A stretch of 64,000 nucleotides of DNA from Massilia sp. UMI-21 (GTDB taxonomy: Bacteria; Pseudomonadota; Gammaproteobacteria; Burkholderiales; Burkholderiaceae_D), in contig CP063848.1 in the NCBI GenBank assembly GCA_015277795.1, positions 2,356,001-2,420,000 of the forward strand, in the 5' to 3' direction. How positions within the stretch are numbered: the stretch's first letter is position 1; each line of letters starts with the position of its first letter. The position numbers and the translations under genes were made by a program. Below, in pieces: positions 1-9,344 of the stretch. Under the pieces are notes generated by a model that ran no database searches, was not told the DNA's origin, and saw only the letters and a program-made list of their open reading frames with translations.

Positions 1-1956
1 GCGTCCGCCGGGTGCGAAGCGCTCCAGGAAGGCGCCGCGCTCGGCTTCGCTCATGCGGCGTTCCTGGCGCCATGCGGGCACTTCCGGGTGGCGCTGCTGC
101 AGCTGCGCCAGCACCTGCTCCAGGTAGTCGAAGCTGCTGAAGAAGGCCAGGTAGTTGCCGGGCCGTTCCTGGTACTGGCGCGCGACCAGGTCGGCGATCG
201 GCGCCAAGGAAGCGGCGCGCTGCTGGTAGCGGGTCGAGATGCCGCTGGCGACATGGACCTCGAGCTGGCTGGCGCTGAACGGGGAGGCGACGTCGGCCCA
301 GGCGGTGTCTTGCGGCATGCCGAGCAGGTCGCAGAAATAGTGCCAGGGGCCGAGCGTGGCCGAGAACAGGGTCACCGAGCGCGCCAGCGCGAAGCGCGGG
401 GCCAGGAAGGGCGCGGGCACCACGTTGCGGATGCTGATCGCCGAATCCCGCACGCCATCGCGGCCCAGGTCGCACAGCGAGTGCCCGCCGAAGGATTCGG
501 CCAGCCGGATGAACGCCAGGGCATCGAAGTGGAAACGCTGCAGGTCCGGGTCGAGCGGGCCGGGGAACTCGGCCAGGAAATCGTTGACCGTGGAGGTGGC
601 GTTCTGCAGGGCGTCGAGCAGCTTGCCCGGCGGCTCGGCCAGCACCTGGTAGGGCGCCGGCGCATCCTTGTCGACGCCGGTCCAGGCGCGGCCGACCCGC
701 TCCAGCGCTTTTTTCACGACGTCCGGCGCGTGCGCGCGCGCCGCACGCAGGCCAGGGCGCGCCAGCGCGGCGCTGTACATGGAACGGGCGCGCGCCACCA
801 TGTTGTGCGCCTCGTCCACCAACACGCTGGTGTTCCAGCCCCGTTCCAGCGCCAGCGCGTACAGCATGGCGCTGCCGTCGAAATAATAGTTGTAGTCGCC
901 CACCACCATGTCGGCCCAGCGCGCCATTTCGCTGCCCAGGTAATAGGGGCAGACATCGTGGGCCAGGCCGATCTGGCGCAGCGCCTCGCGGTCCAGCAGC
1001 GTGCTGGTGGCGGTTGCGGCGGCGGCGGCGCGCGCGGCCGGCAGGCGGTCGTAGAAACCCTTCGCCAGCGGACAGGAGTCCCCCTGGCAGGCCTTGTCCG
1101 GATGTTCGCAGGCCTTGTCGCGCGCCGTCAGCTCCAGCACGCGCAGCGCAATGGTGCTGCCGGCGCCGAGGCTGGCGGCGGCGTCCAGCGCCAGGCGCCG
1201 GCCCGGCGTCTTCGCGGCCAGGAAGAACAGCTTGTCGAGCTTCTCTTGCGGCATCGCCCGCAAGACCGGGAACAGGCTGCCCACTGTCTTGCCGATGCCG
1301 GTCGGCGCCTGCGCCAGCAGGCAGCGGCCGCGGGTAGTGGCGCGGTAGACGTTTTCGGCGAGCTGGCGCTGGCCCGGGCGGAAGTCGGCATGCGGGAAGC
1401 GCAGGGCCGCAAGGGCCGTGTCGCGTGCCGCCCGGTGCGCCGCTTCGCTCGCGGCCCAGGCAGAGAATCGTTCGCACAGTTCGATGAACAGGTCGGCGAG
1501 CGCCGCCGCATCGCGGGTTTCGCGCAGCACGGTTTCCTGGCCGCTGCCGATGTCGTAGTAGACCAGGGCCAGGTCGACCTGTTCCAGCCCCAGCTGGCGG
1601 CACAGCAGGTGGCCATACACCCGCAGCTGGGCCCAGTGCAGGTGGCGGTGGTTGTCGGGGATCGCGGAAAACCTGCCGCGGTGGGTCTTGATCTCTTCGA
1701 TCAGGTGCTGGTCCGGGTCGTAGCCGTCGGCGCGCCCACGCACCCGGAGGTCGCCCCAGCTGCCTTCGAGCGCCACCTCGGTGCGGTAGCTGGCGCCGCG
1801 CCGGCCGGTGACCACGGCATGGCCGGCGATGCCTTCCTGGGCGGTGGGCGAGGGCGTGAAGCGCAGGTCGAGGTCGCCCTGCTTGGCGGTGAACTCGCAC
1901 AGGGCGCGTACCGCCACGGTATAGGCCGCGACGCCCTTGCCGCCGGCTGCCGTCAA
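1..1956 (-). CDS. Rad3/DinG-type ATP-dependent DNA helicase with N-terminal nuclease-like motif (3' end beyond window)
   Basis: Superfamily 2 DNA helicase of the XPD/Rad3/DinG type, 652 codons visible; the C-terminus lies beyond the left edge. I translated the strand directly. Seen: an N-terminal GRADGYD...EEIKTH segment resembling a PD-(D/E)XK nuclease core, Walker A (APTGIGKT, about residue 220), a cluster of four cysteines after Walker A typical of the Fe-S domain of Rad3-like helicases, and a DEAH box (VDEAHN, about residue 380). The likely start is a TTG (1954-1956) whose TTGA overlaps the stop of the upstream FAN1-type nuclease, suggesting translational coupling. Role inferred: unwinding of damaged or branched DNA together with that nuclease. 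The exact substrate is unknown. Confidence 0.88.
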   Translation of the reverse strand, partial: MTAAGGKGVAAYTVAVRALCEFTAKQGDLDLRFTPSPTAQEGIAGHAVVTGRRGASYRTEVALEGSWGDLRVRGRADGYDPDQHLIEEIKTHRGRFSAIPDNHRHLHWAQLRVYGHLLCRQLGLEQVDLALVYYDIGSGQETVLRETRDAAALADLFIELCERFSAWAASEAAHRAARDTALAALRFPHADFRPGQRQLAENVYRATTRGRCLLAQAPTGIGKTVGSLFPVLRAMPQEKLDKLFFLAAKTPGRRLALDAAASLGAGSTIALRVLELTARDKACEHPDKACQGDSCPLAKGFYDRLPAARAAAAATATSTLLDREALRQIGLAHDVCPYYLGSEMARWADMVVGDYNYYFDGSAMLYALALERGWNTSVLVDEAHNMVARARSMYSAALARPGLRAARAHAPDVVKKALERVGRAWTGVDKDAPAPYQVLAEPPGKLLDALQNATSTVNDFLAEFPGPLDPDLQRFHFDALAFIRLAESFGGHSLCDLGRDGVRDSAISIRNVVPAPFLAPRFALARSVTLFSATLGPWHYFCDLLGMPQDTAWADVASPFSASQLEVHVASGISTRYQQRAASLAPIADLVARQYQERPGNYLAFFSSFDYLEQVLAQLQQRHPEVPAWRQERRMSEAERGAFLERFAPGGR

Positions 1957-3599
1957 GCCGCCTGCTCCCACTGCAGGTAGCACACCGACACCGGCATGTC
2001 GTGCGCGGCGCAGTAGTCGATCCAGCGCAGCTGGTTGTCCTGCAGGCGGTCGCCCGGGCCTTTCACTTCGATCATGGTATAGCGGCGCTCGAGCGGCCAG
2101 AACTGGATCAGGTCGGGAAATCCGGTGTGGTTGGCCTTGACGTCGGCCAGGATGCGTTCGCACCACTTGCGCAGGTGGCTGGGCGGTATGCAGGCCAGCG
2201 CCAGTTCCAGCAACTCCTCGCTCAGCGCGCCCCAATACACGAAGGGCGAGGCGATGCCCGCCTTGTCGCGGTAGGTGGCGCGGATGGCGTCGCGGTAGCT
2301 GCCGTCGTCCAGCCGCGCCAGGCAGGCCGCGAACTCGGCCTGGCGGCGCTGGGAGAAGTCGGGGCTGTGCAGGTCGGCCGGCCCGCGGTGGAAGGGGTGG
2401 AAAAAGGCCCCCGGAATCGCCGCGAACACGGCGCGCCAGCACAGCAGGCCGAACAGGGAATTGGCGAGCGCGTTCTCGACGTAGAACACCGGCGCCTCGC
2501 TGCTTTCCAGGTGCTCGCGCACCACGCCTTCGACCCACCATTCGCCGACCGGCATCGGCAGGCGCAGATCGAGCCGGTCGACCGGGGCGGCGCGGCGTGC
2601 CGGCAGGCGCGCATGCCCGAGGCGGCGCCCCAGGCGCGGCGCGATGCGCAGCAGGTGCTGGCGTTCGGCTTCGCTTTCCGGGGCGGCCTGGGCCTGCTGC
2701 AAGAGGGCCCAGGCTTCGTCGAAGCGCTCGTGCTTTTCCAGCACCCGGATGGCGCGCCCGCGCGCACCGGGGAAGCGGCAGCGCGCGTAGACGGCATGGG
2801 CCTGGTCCCACTCCTTGAGCTTCTCGTAGCCCTGGCCGATCTGGAACAGCAGCTTCTCGCGCCGGCCCACCAGCCAGTCGTTGTCGAACACATGCGAGGG
2901 CAGGTCGTGCAGCACCGCGTCGAGCGGCTCTCCGGCGTAGAAGCGCTCCTTGCAGGCGTGCAGCAGGATGTAATGGTCGACGTCGTCGCGCGAACGAAAA
3001 CCGCGCGAGGCCTGCGAGATCTCGACTTGCTCGAAGCGGAACATGCCGAGGTCGGACAGTACGAACTCGGTCCAGTCCTGGCGCAGGTTGCCGAAGAAAA
3101 GCAGGCGCAGCCGGTCGCACAGCGGCTTGACCAGGATGCGCAGGGCAAGGTCGGCGCAGCCCCGGTACCAGCCGGAGAACGGGCGGGGGTCGCCGCATGC
3201 CTGGCGCAGCGCTTCCAGCTGATCGGCCTTGCGCGCGTTTTTCTGCTGCAGCTGGTCGCGGAAGGCGTCCGCGATCTCCGGCTTGGACAGCAGTTCGAAC
3301 AGCTCGTCGAGCGAGAGCAGCGGGTCGGCTTCGACCCAGCCGGTGCCGAGCAGCAGCCGCGATGCCTCGACCGGGCAGCCGATTTCCGCATAGCTCAGCT
3401 TGCTGGCGCGAAATATGTTCCCTTTGCGCATGACCATGCGCACGAACAGCGCGCGCGCGTTCAGCGGGAGCGTGGGGAAGGCGGCAAGGAAGGCGAGCTC
3501 CTCGTCGACCAGCAGGTCGCGATACCGCTCGCCAATCCAGTCAAGGACCTTCTGGAAATTGTCCAGATAATAAAACTCGTTTTCCAGAACCTTGATCAT
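1953..3599 (-). CDS. FAN1-type structure-specific nuclease (VRR-NUC domain)
   Basis: 548-residue protein resembling bacterial FAN1 homologues, which cut branched or flapped DNA and process interstrand crosslinks. The C-terminal 60 residues hold the VRR-NUC core: FPDLIQFW followed by the catalytic IEVKGPGD motif, then the QLRWIDYC helix. The N-terminal two thirds is alpha-helical, as in FAN1 SAP/TPR regions. The ATG at 3599 is preceded by a weak ribosome site but lies only 12 bases from a LexA-like box. The downstream helicase starts within this gene's stop codon, so the two probably form one operon. Family assignment is strong; the crosslink-repair role is taken from studied homologues. Confidence 0.9.
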   Translation of the reverse strand: MIKVLENEFYYLDNFQKVLDWIGERYRDLLVDEELAFLAAFPTLPLNARALFVRMVMRKGNIFRASKLSYAEIGCPVEASRLLLGTGWVEADPLLSLDELFELLSKPEIADAFRDQLQQKNARKADQLEALRQACGDPRPFSGWYRGCADLALRILVKPLCDRLRLLFFGNLRQDWTEFVLSDLGMFRFEQVEISQASRGFRSRDDVDHYILLHACKERFYAGEPLDAVLHDLPSHVFDNDWLVGRREKLLFQIGQGYEKLKEWDQAHAVYARCRFPGARGRAIRVLEKHERFDEAWALLQQAQAAPESEAERQHLLRIAPRLGRRLGHARLPARRAAPVDRLDLRLPMPVGEWWVEGVVREHLESSEAPVFYVENALANSLFGLLCWRAVFAAIPGAFFHPFHRGPADLHSPDFSQRRQAEFAACLARLDDGSYRDAIRATYRDKAGIASPFVYWGALSEELLELALACIPPSHLRKWCERILADVKANHTGFPDLIQFWPLERRYTMIEVKGPGDRLQDNQLRWIDYCAAHDMPVSVCYLQWEQAA

Positions 3600-3610
3600 G
3601 TCGTGAGGCC

Positions 3611-3632
3611 ATACTGTGCTTATGTACAGTAT
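3611..3632 (-). promoter_or_regulatory. LexA (SOS) box upstream of FAN1-helicase operon
   Basis: ATACTGT-N8-ACAGTAT, a perfect 7-base dyad containing the CTGT-N8-ACAG core of the classical proteobacterial LexA operator. It starts 12 bases upstream of the nuclease ATG and would overlap the promoter: on the minus strand TTGAGG and TACATA stand 18 bases apart, the latter inside the box. Inference: LexA represses the operon and DNA damage induces it. Confidence 0.8.
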
Positions 3633-3711
3633 ACCTCTTCACGACCTCAATAGCCCAGAAGGAAGCCGGCTTTTCGTGGCCCGTGCAGGTTTTTTGCCAC
3701 GTTCCGGCAGT

Positions 3712-4512
3712 TTATTCGCGCGCCGGTTTGGCCTGGCAGGCGCCGTTCGGACACAGCAGCTCGGTCATCTGCGAGCCTTCCGGCGCGTGGCCGTTGGCAT
3801 GCACGATGACGGCCGAGATGAGCGCCACGTCGGCATCGACCGGCCCGTCAGCTTTCCGGGCCGGGCCGCCGCCGCGGGCGCTCTTCGGCGGGACCGGACG
3901 AACCGCGTTCTTCGCCAGCGTCGCCGGCCTGGGTCTGGACGGGGCCGCCGCGGGACGCACGGCCGCAGCCGGTTTCGCCGCCACGGCAACGGCGGGCGTG
4001 CGGCGCGGCGCGGCAGCGGGTACGGGAATGCGGAGCGCCGCCGCCGGCTGTCCGGCGGCGATCTTGCCAGGGCCGGGTTTGAGCAGGCGCAGCGGCGGTG
4101 CCTCGCCCGGCGGCGGCTGGTCCACGATGACCGCCGCGCTCCCCGGGGGGGCCTGCCGGGCGCTTTCGGCGGACGCCATCGCGACCTGATGGAGCGCGGC
4201 AGGCGCGACGAGCGTCGATCCGGTGTCGGCCGCCGATGCCGGCACCGACGCCAGCACCGACTCCGGCTCCACCCGCCGCGTGCCGTCGTTGTTCGCCGCC
4301 AGCCAGACCAGCGCCCCGGTCAGCACCAGCGCCAGGCCGGCGCCGGCGCCGAACCAGGCGCGCCGTGCGCCCGATGCGCCACCGGCGCGCTTGTGCGCGG
4401 GCTCACGCTCGAGCATCGCCAGGATGCTGTCCTCGCCGCTGATCCTGGGACGCCGCGGCGACATCAGGTTCGGACGGATGGACGCGGATTGATTTTCGTC
4501 TGTAGGCCGCAC
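3712..4512 (-). CDS. Conserved membrane-anchored protein of unknown function, divergent from T6SS genes
   Basis: 266 residues from a GTG at 4512, chosen because AGGAG sits 7 bases upstream; an upstream extension of the frame is low-complexity and lacks such a site. Visible: a short polar N-terminus, one transmembrane helix at about residues 68-90 (FGAGAGLALVLTGALVWLAA), then a long Ala/Pro/Arg-rich, probably periplasmic linker and a short C-terminal block with two cysteines (ELLCPNGACQ). I do not recognise a family. It is transcribed away from the TagX-like peptidase gene with 59 bases between them, so it may be T6SS-associated, but nothing in the sequence proves this. Confidence 0.7.
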   Translation of the reverse strand: MRPTDENQSASIRPNLMSPRRPRISGEDSILAMLEREPAHKRAGGASGARRAWFGAGAGLALVLTGALVWLAANNDGTRRVEPESVLASVPASAADTGSTLVAPAALHQVAMASAESARQAPPGSAAVIVDQPPPGEAPPLRLLKPGPGKIAAGQPAAALRIPVPAAAPRRTPAVAVAAKPAAAVRPAAAPSRPRPATLAKNAVRPVPPKSARGGGPARKADGPVDADVALISAVIVHANGHAPEGSQMTELLCPNGACQAKPARE

Positions 4513-4519
4513 TGCATTA

Positions 4520-4565
4520 CTCCTAAGATTGGTTCTCCCAATTCTGATTAGAAACAATCTTGGAG
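4520..4565. promoter_or_regulatory. Inverted repeat between divergent start sites
   Basis: CTCC-T-AAGATTG at 4520-4531 is complementary to CAATCTT-GGAG at 4555-4565 (11 pairs with one bulged base, 23-base spacer). The arms contain the ribosome binding sites of both divergent genes. It could be an operator or an RNA structure; no function is demonstrable from sequence. Confidence 0.35.
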
Positions 4566-4571
4566 GAAGCG

Positions 4572-5438
4572 ATGCTGATTTTTCTCGCCCTTCTGTACTT
4601 TTGTCTGGCGACCGCTGCGATCTGGCTGGCCCTGTTCCCGGCCGGCCGGGCATTGGTCGCCCGCAGCCTGTTCGCCTTGCGCCAGCGCCTGTCCCGGCGC
4701 GCCGTCGGCTGGCAGATCGCGGGCAGCCGCTATGCAAGCACGATGAGCGGCGCGCTGGGCGGCGGCATCGGCGGCCGGAACCGGCGCGATATCCGCGCCA
4801 ACATCGTCCGATTCGTGCAACGCCACCGCATCGCCTGTGCGATCGGCGTGCCGGCCGTGCTGGTTCCCTCGCTGCTGGCGCTGGCCCTGAGCAGTCCGGC
4901 CATGCTGCCGGTCTACGAGGGCGGAACCATCGCGCCGGACGCCCAGGTGGCCGCGCTGCTGCAGGGCGAGCGCCTGGTGCCGCCGGTGGCGCTGCCGCCG
5001 ATGGCCTTCACCACCGCCGAAGTCGCGCTGGTGCGGCCGCTGCTGGTGAACGCCAGCCGCAACTGGGGCCTGCTGCACCCCGACTTCAGCCAGCGCCTGC
5101 TACTGGCCTTCAAGATCATGAAGGAAAGACACGGCTACGAGATGGCCCTGCTCGAAGGCTACCGCAGTCCGGCGCGCCAGGACGAGCTGGCCCAGGCCGG
5201 CAGCCACGTTACCAATGCTCGCGCCTTCCAGAGCTGGCACCAATACGGCCTGGCCGCCGATTGCGCGTTCTGGCGCGACGGCAAGCTGGTGATCTCCGAA
5301 AAGGACCCCTGGGCGATGCGTGGCTACCAGCTGTATGGCGAGGTGGCCGAATCGCTCGGGCTGACCTGGGGTGGGCGCTGGAAGATGATGGATTTTGGCC
5401 ACACCGAACTACGGATGCGCGGCGTCATGCAGCGCTAG
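4572..5438 (+). CDS. Membrane-anchored M15-type peptidoglycan peptidase of the T6SS locus (TagX-like)
   Basis: 288-residue protein with two N-terminal transmembrane helices (about residues 2-25 and 90-115) and a C-terminal zinc peptidase domain of the M15/VanY-CwlK group. The metal motif is visible as SWHQYGLAADCAF (SxHxxGxAxD) and the final MDFGHTEL histidine. The ATG at 4572 follows GGAGGA at ideal spacing; a TTG 12 bases earlier was rejected. Known for the family: TagX of Acinetobacter is a T6SS-encoded peptidoglycan endopeptidase needed to insert the apparatus through the wall. Location directly before tssM supports the same role here; the exact bond cleaved is not determined. Confidence 0.82.
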   Translation: MLIFLALLYFCLATAAIWLALFPAGRALVARSLFALRQRLSRRAVGWQIAGSRYASTMSGALGGGIGGRNRRDIRANIVRFVQRHRIACAIGVPAVLVPSLLALALSSPAMLPVYEGGTIAPDAQVAALLQGERLVPPVALPPMAFTTAEVALVRPLLVNASRNWGLLHPDFSQRLLLAFKIMKERHGYEMALLEGYRSPARQDELAQAGSHVTNARAFQSWHQYGLAADCAFWRDGKLVISEKDPWAMRGYQLYGEVAESLGLTWGGRWKMMDFGHTELRMRGVMQR

Positions 5439-5564
5439 GAGGCGGCCCGGGTCCGCGGCGCGCACCCGACCGGGCAACCCTTGAGGCGTCGCAAGTGTTG
5501 CCCTGCAGTGCCGTGCGAGCATTTCCTTTAGAACATTCCTATAACCCACCATCCTGCTCCCGCC

Positions 5565-8500
5565 ATGGCACGAATCTGGCAGTTCCTGACCGACAGCCGA
5601 GTGCTGGTCGCGATCGGCATCGCTGCACTAGCGGCTTGCCTCTTCATCGGCGCCGACCTGATCGGCATCGACCCCATCTGGGCCCTCATTGCAGGGCTCG
5701 TACTACTCGCCTGCTGGGGCATCTGGTGGGCGATCCGGCGCCACCTCCGTGGCCGCGCGGCCCGGCAACTGGGCGAGGCCATCATCCCCGGCGGCGAGGC
5801 GCTCGTGCATGCGGGCGATGGCGCGGCCGGCGAAATGGCCGTGCTGCGCAAGAACATGCTGGAGGCGATCGCCACCATCAAGACCTCGAAGCTGGGGCTG
5901 ACGCGCGGCGCCGCAGCCCTCTACGAGCTGCCGTGGTACATGATCATCGGCAATCCCGCGGCCGGGAAGAGCAGCGCGATCGCCCGTTCCGGACTGACTT
6001 TCCCGATCCCGGGGAGCAAGGCCCTGCAGGGCGTGGGCGGCACCCGCAACTGCGACTGGTTCTTCACCACCGACGGCATCCTGCTCGACACCGCCGGCCG
6101 CTACTCGGTGCAGGACAAGGTCCAGGAAAGCGACCGTGCCGAGTGGTTCAGCTTCCTCGATTTGCTGAAGAAACACCGTGGCAAGGCGCCCATCAACGGC
6201 ATCCTGATCGCGGTGAGCGTGGCCGAACTGGTGGCGGGGCCGACCAGCGCCTCGCACGAACTGGCCAAGAGCCTGCGCACCCGTGTGCAGGAGCTGACCG
6301 AGCGCCTGGGCGTGCATGCGCCGGTGTACGTGGTCTTCACCAAGGCCGACCTGGTGGCCGGTTTTACCGACTTCTTCGCCGACACCGAGCGCGCCGAGCG
6401 CGACCGCATCTGGGGCGCCACGCTGCGCTACAACCGCCGCAGCGCGCCGCAGGACGTACTGGGCTTCTTCGACGAGCATTTCGACGAGCTGTACGACGGC
6501 CTCAAGGAGATGAGCCTGGCGAACATGGGCGCCAACCGCAGCACGCAGATGCGCCCGGGGGTGTTCACCTTCCCGCTCGAATTCGCCGCCATCAAGACGC
6601 CGCTGCGCGCCTTCCTGTCGACCCTGTTCGAAGAAAACACTTACCAGTTCAAGCCGGTGTTCCGCGGCTTCTACTTCACCAGCGCGCTGCAGGAAGGCAG
6701 CGTGCAGGACCTGTCCAGCAAGCGCGTGGCCAGCCGCTTCGACCTGGCCCTGCGGGAGCAGAAGGGCGGCGAAGTGGCCGAGCAGTCCGGCTACTTCCTG
6801 CTCGAGCTGTTCCGCAAGGTGATCTTCGCCGACAAGGACCTGGTCAGGCGCTATACCAATCCGCTTGCCGCGCGCTGGAAGGTGGCCGCCTTCTTCGGCG
6901 CCACCATCCTGCTCGGCTGCGCGCTGGGCGGCTGGAGCTGGTCCTACATGGGCAACCGCCAGCTGGTGGCCAATGTCCAGTCCGATCTCGACAAGGTGGC
7001 CAAACTCCAGGCCGGCCGAGTCGACCTGCAGTCGCGGCTGGAGGCGCTCGACATCCTGCAGGACCGCATCGAGCAGCTCGACAAGTACCGCAAGGAGACC
7101 CCGTGGGCGCTCGGCTTCGGCCTGTACCAGGGCGAGGCGCTGGAGCGCAAGCTGCGCGACGAATACTTCGCCGGGGTGCGCGCGGTGATGGTGGAGCCGG
7201 TGACGGCGGCGCTGGAGGGCATGCTGGCCGAGGTCAACGCCAATGCGGCCCAGCTCACCCCTGGCGCCGCCCCCGATGCGGCCAGCCCCCACCTGGTGTC
7301 GGCGCAGCCGGCAAGCAGCCAGTACCAGAGCGTCTCCGCCACCAGCGTGGCCGATGCGTATAACGCCCTCAAGACCTACCTCATGCTGGGTGACAAGAGC
7401 CGCGCCGAGCCGGGCCACCTGAACGACCAGCTTACCCGCTACTGGCGCACCTGGCTGGAAGCCAACCGCGGCAACATGCCGCGCGAGCAGATGATCCGCA
7501 GCGCCGAGCGCCTGCTGACCTTCCACCTGTCGCAGGTGCAGGACCCCGCCTGGCCGCAGATGACCCTCAAACTGGGCCTGCTCGACAACACCCGCGAGCA
7601 CCTGCGCCGGGTGGTGCGCGGCACCCCGGCGCGCGAGCGGGTCTACAACGACATCAAGACCCGCGCCGCGACCCGCTTCCCGGCGGTGACGGTGGCGCGC
7701 ATCGTTGGCGAGCAGGACAGCGGCCTGGTGGCCGGCAGCCACGCGGTCAGCGGCGCCTTCACCCGCGATGCCTGGAACAAGTACGTGCTCGGTGCGATCC
7801 GCGACGCATCCAGCAGCGAGGCGCAAAGCGCCGACTGGGTGCTCAAGACCGTGTCCAAGGACGACCTGACCCTGGAAGGCAGTCCGGAACAGATCCAGAA
7901 GGCCCTGATCGAGCTGTACAAGGCCGAGTATGCGCGCGAGTGGCTGAAGTTCGTGCAGGGCGTGGCGATCGCCGACCTGAAGGGCTTCGACGGCAGCGTG
8001 CAGGCCATGAACCGCCTGGGCGATCCGCAGGCCTCGCCGATCGCCAAGCTGCTGCGCATGATCTACGACGAGACCGTGTGGGACAATCCGGGCGCCGCCG
8101 GGACGGGGATGAGCAAGACCGAGCGCAGCTTCGCCGACTGGTTCAAGGAAGTGATCCTGCGGCGTGCGCCGTCCGACGCGCGCACCCTGGCCAATGCGGT
8201 CGACCCGGCCGCGCTGCTGGGCGCCCAGGGCGGCGCCGGCGCCGGCCCGATCGGCCGCGAATTTCTCGGCGTGGCGCGCCTGGTCGGGGTCAAGGAAAAG
8301 GACGCCTCCCTGATGAGTGGCTACCTGGATGCGCTGTCGAAGCTGCGTACCCGCCTGAACACCCTGAAGAACCAGGGCGACCCCGGCCCCGGCGCCAAGC
8401 AGTTCATGCAGCAGACCCTGGAAGGCAACGGTTCCGAGCTGGCCGACGCGCTGCGCTACGTCGACGAACAGATGCTGACCGGGATGAGCGACACCCAGAA

Positions 8501-9344
8501 GGCGGCGCTGCGCCCTCTGCTGGTGCGTCCCCTGATCCAGACCTTCGCCATGATCGTGCTGCCGTCCGAGGCCGAGATCAACAAGACCTGGCAGCTGCAG
8601 GTCGTCGAACCCTTCCAGCGCACGCTGGCGACCAAGTACCCGTTCGCCGCCGGTTCCAGCGTCGAAGCCACGGCAGGCGAGATCGGACAGATCTTCGGGC
8701 CCGAAGGCCAGGTCGCCAAGTTCGTCAACACGGCGATGGGACCGCTGGTCGTCAACCGCGGCGGGGTGCTGGCCGCGCGCACCTGGGCCGACGTCGGCAT
8801 CACCCTGGCGCCGCAGGTGATATCCGGCTTCCCGGGCTGGATCGCGCCGCTGTCGGCGAATGGCGTGGCCGCCGACGGCGGGCCGCAGACGGTGTTCCAG
8901 ATCCTGCCGCAGGCGGCTCCCGGCACCCTCGAGTACACCCTCGACATCGACGGCCAGCAGCTGCGCTACAAGAACACCCTGCCCACCTGGACCAACATGG
9001 TGCACCCGGGCCCGCAGGGCGTGGCCGGCGTGCGGATCTCGGCCGTGACCTTCGACGGCCGCAGCGTCGAGCTGTTCAACGAACCCGGGCAGGGCGGCTT
9101 GAAGCGCATGATCGATGCCGCCCAGAAGAAGAGGAAGGACGGCGGCGTGTTCGAGCTGCGCTGGAGCGCGGGGAACGTGGCGGTGACGGTGGACCTGAAG
9201 ATCGTCAGCAGCGCGGCCGCCAACGGCGACGGCGAACAGGGCCAGGGTTTCCGCGGCCTGAAGCTGCCGACCGCCATCGTCGGCCGCGCCCCCGGGGAAG
9301 CCTTGACCCAGCCGGCGCTGGCCGCGGCTTCCGGAGACCAGTGA
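5565..9344 (+). CDS. tssM: Type VI secretion membrane subunit TssM (IcmF)
   Basis: 1259 residues, normal length for TssM. Two N-terminal transmembrane helices (about residues 13-60) are followed by a cytoplasmic NTPase-like domain with Walker A GNPAAGKS (129-136) and LLDTAGRY as Walker B region, a third membrane helix near residues 444-465 (FFGATILLGCALGGWSW), then the large periplasmic IcmF region. TssM forms the inner-membrane trunk with TssL and contacts the lipoprotein TssJ. The Walker motif is intact, unlike in some T6SS. The stop codon overlaps the tagF ATG (TGATG). tssJ and tssL lie on the opposite strand nearby. Confidence 0.97.
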   Translation: MARIWQFLTDSRVLVAIGIAALAACLFIGADLIGIDPIWALIAGLVLLACWGIWWAIRRHLRGRAARQLGEAIIPGGEALVHAGDGAAGEMAVLRKNMLEAIATIKTSKLGLTRGAAALYELPWYMIIGNPAAGKSSAIARSGLTFPIPGSKALQGVGGTRNCDWFFTTDGILLDTAGRYSVQDKVQESDRAEWFSFLDLLKKHRGKAPINGILIAVSVAELVAGPTSASHELAKSLRTRVQELTERLGVHAPVYVVFTKADLVAGFTDFFADTERAERDRIWGATLRYNRRSAPQDVLGFFDEHFDELYDGLKEMSLANMGANRSTQMRPGVFTFPLEFAAIKTPLRAFLSTLFEENTYQFKPVFRGFYFTSALQEGSVQDLSSKRVASRFDLALREQKGGEVAEQSGYFLLELFRKVIFADKDLVRRYTNPLAARWKVAAFFGATILLGCALGGWSWSYMGNRQLVANVQSDLDKVAKLQAGRVDLQSRLEALDILQDRIEQLDKYRKETPWALGFGLYQGEALERKLRDEYFAGVRAVMVEPVTAALEGMLAEVNANAAQLTPGAAPDAASPHLVSAQPASSQYQSVSATSVADAYNALKTYLMLGDKSRAEPGHLNDQLTRYWRTWLEANRGNMPREQMIRSAERLLTFHLSQVQDPAWPQMTLKLGLLDNTREHLRRVVRGTPARERVYNDIKTRAATRFPAVTVARIVGEQDSGLVAGSHAVSGAFTRDAWNKYVLGAIRDASSSEAQSADWVLKTVSKDDLTLEGSPEQIQKALIELYKAEYAREWLKFVQGVAIADLKGFDGSVQAMNRLGDPQASPIAKLLRMIYDETVWDNPGAAGTGMSKTERSFADWFKEVILRRAPSDARTLANAVDPAALLGAQGGAGAGPIGREFLGVARLVGVKEKDASLMSGYLDALSKLRTRLNTLKNQGDPGPGAKQFMQQTLEGNGSELADALRYVDEQMLTGMSDTQKAALRPLLVRPLIQTFAMIVLPSEAEINKTWQLQVVEPFQRTLATKYPFAAGSSVEATAGEIGQIFGPEGQVAKFVNTAMGPLVVNRGGVLAARTWADVGITLAPQVISGFPGWIAPLSANGVAADGGPQTVFQILPQAAPGTLEYTLDIDGQQLRYKNTLPTWTNMVHPGPQGVAGVRISAVTFDGRSVELFNEPGQGGLKRMIDAAQKKRKDGGVFELRWSAGNVAVTVDLKIVSSAAANGDGEQGQGFRGLKLPTAIVGRAPGEALTQPALAAASGDQ

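Noticed and set aside
88..1980. Long plus-strand open frame of 630 codons opposite the helicase gene
   Set aside because: GC-rich antisense shadow; the minus strand shows clear helicase motifs, and the plus frame has no recognisable domain.
4560..4571. TTG start four codons earlier for the TagX-like peptidase
   Set aside because: It would lie within the ribosome binding site of the ATG at 4572, which has ideal spacing.
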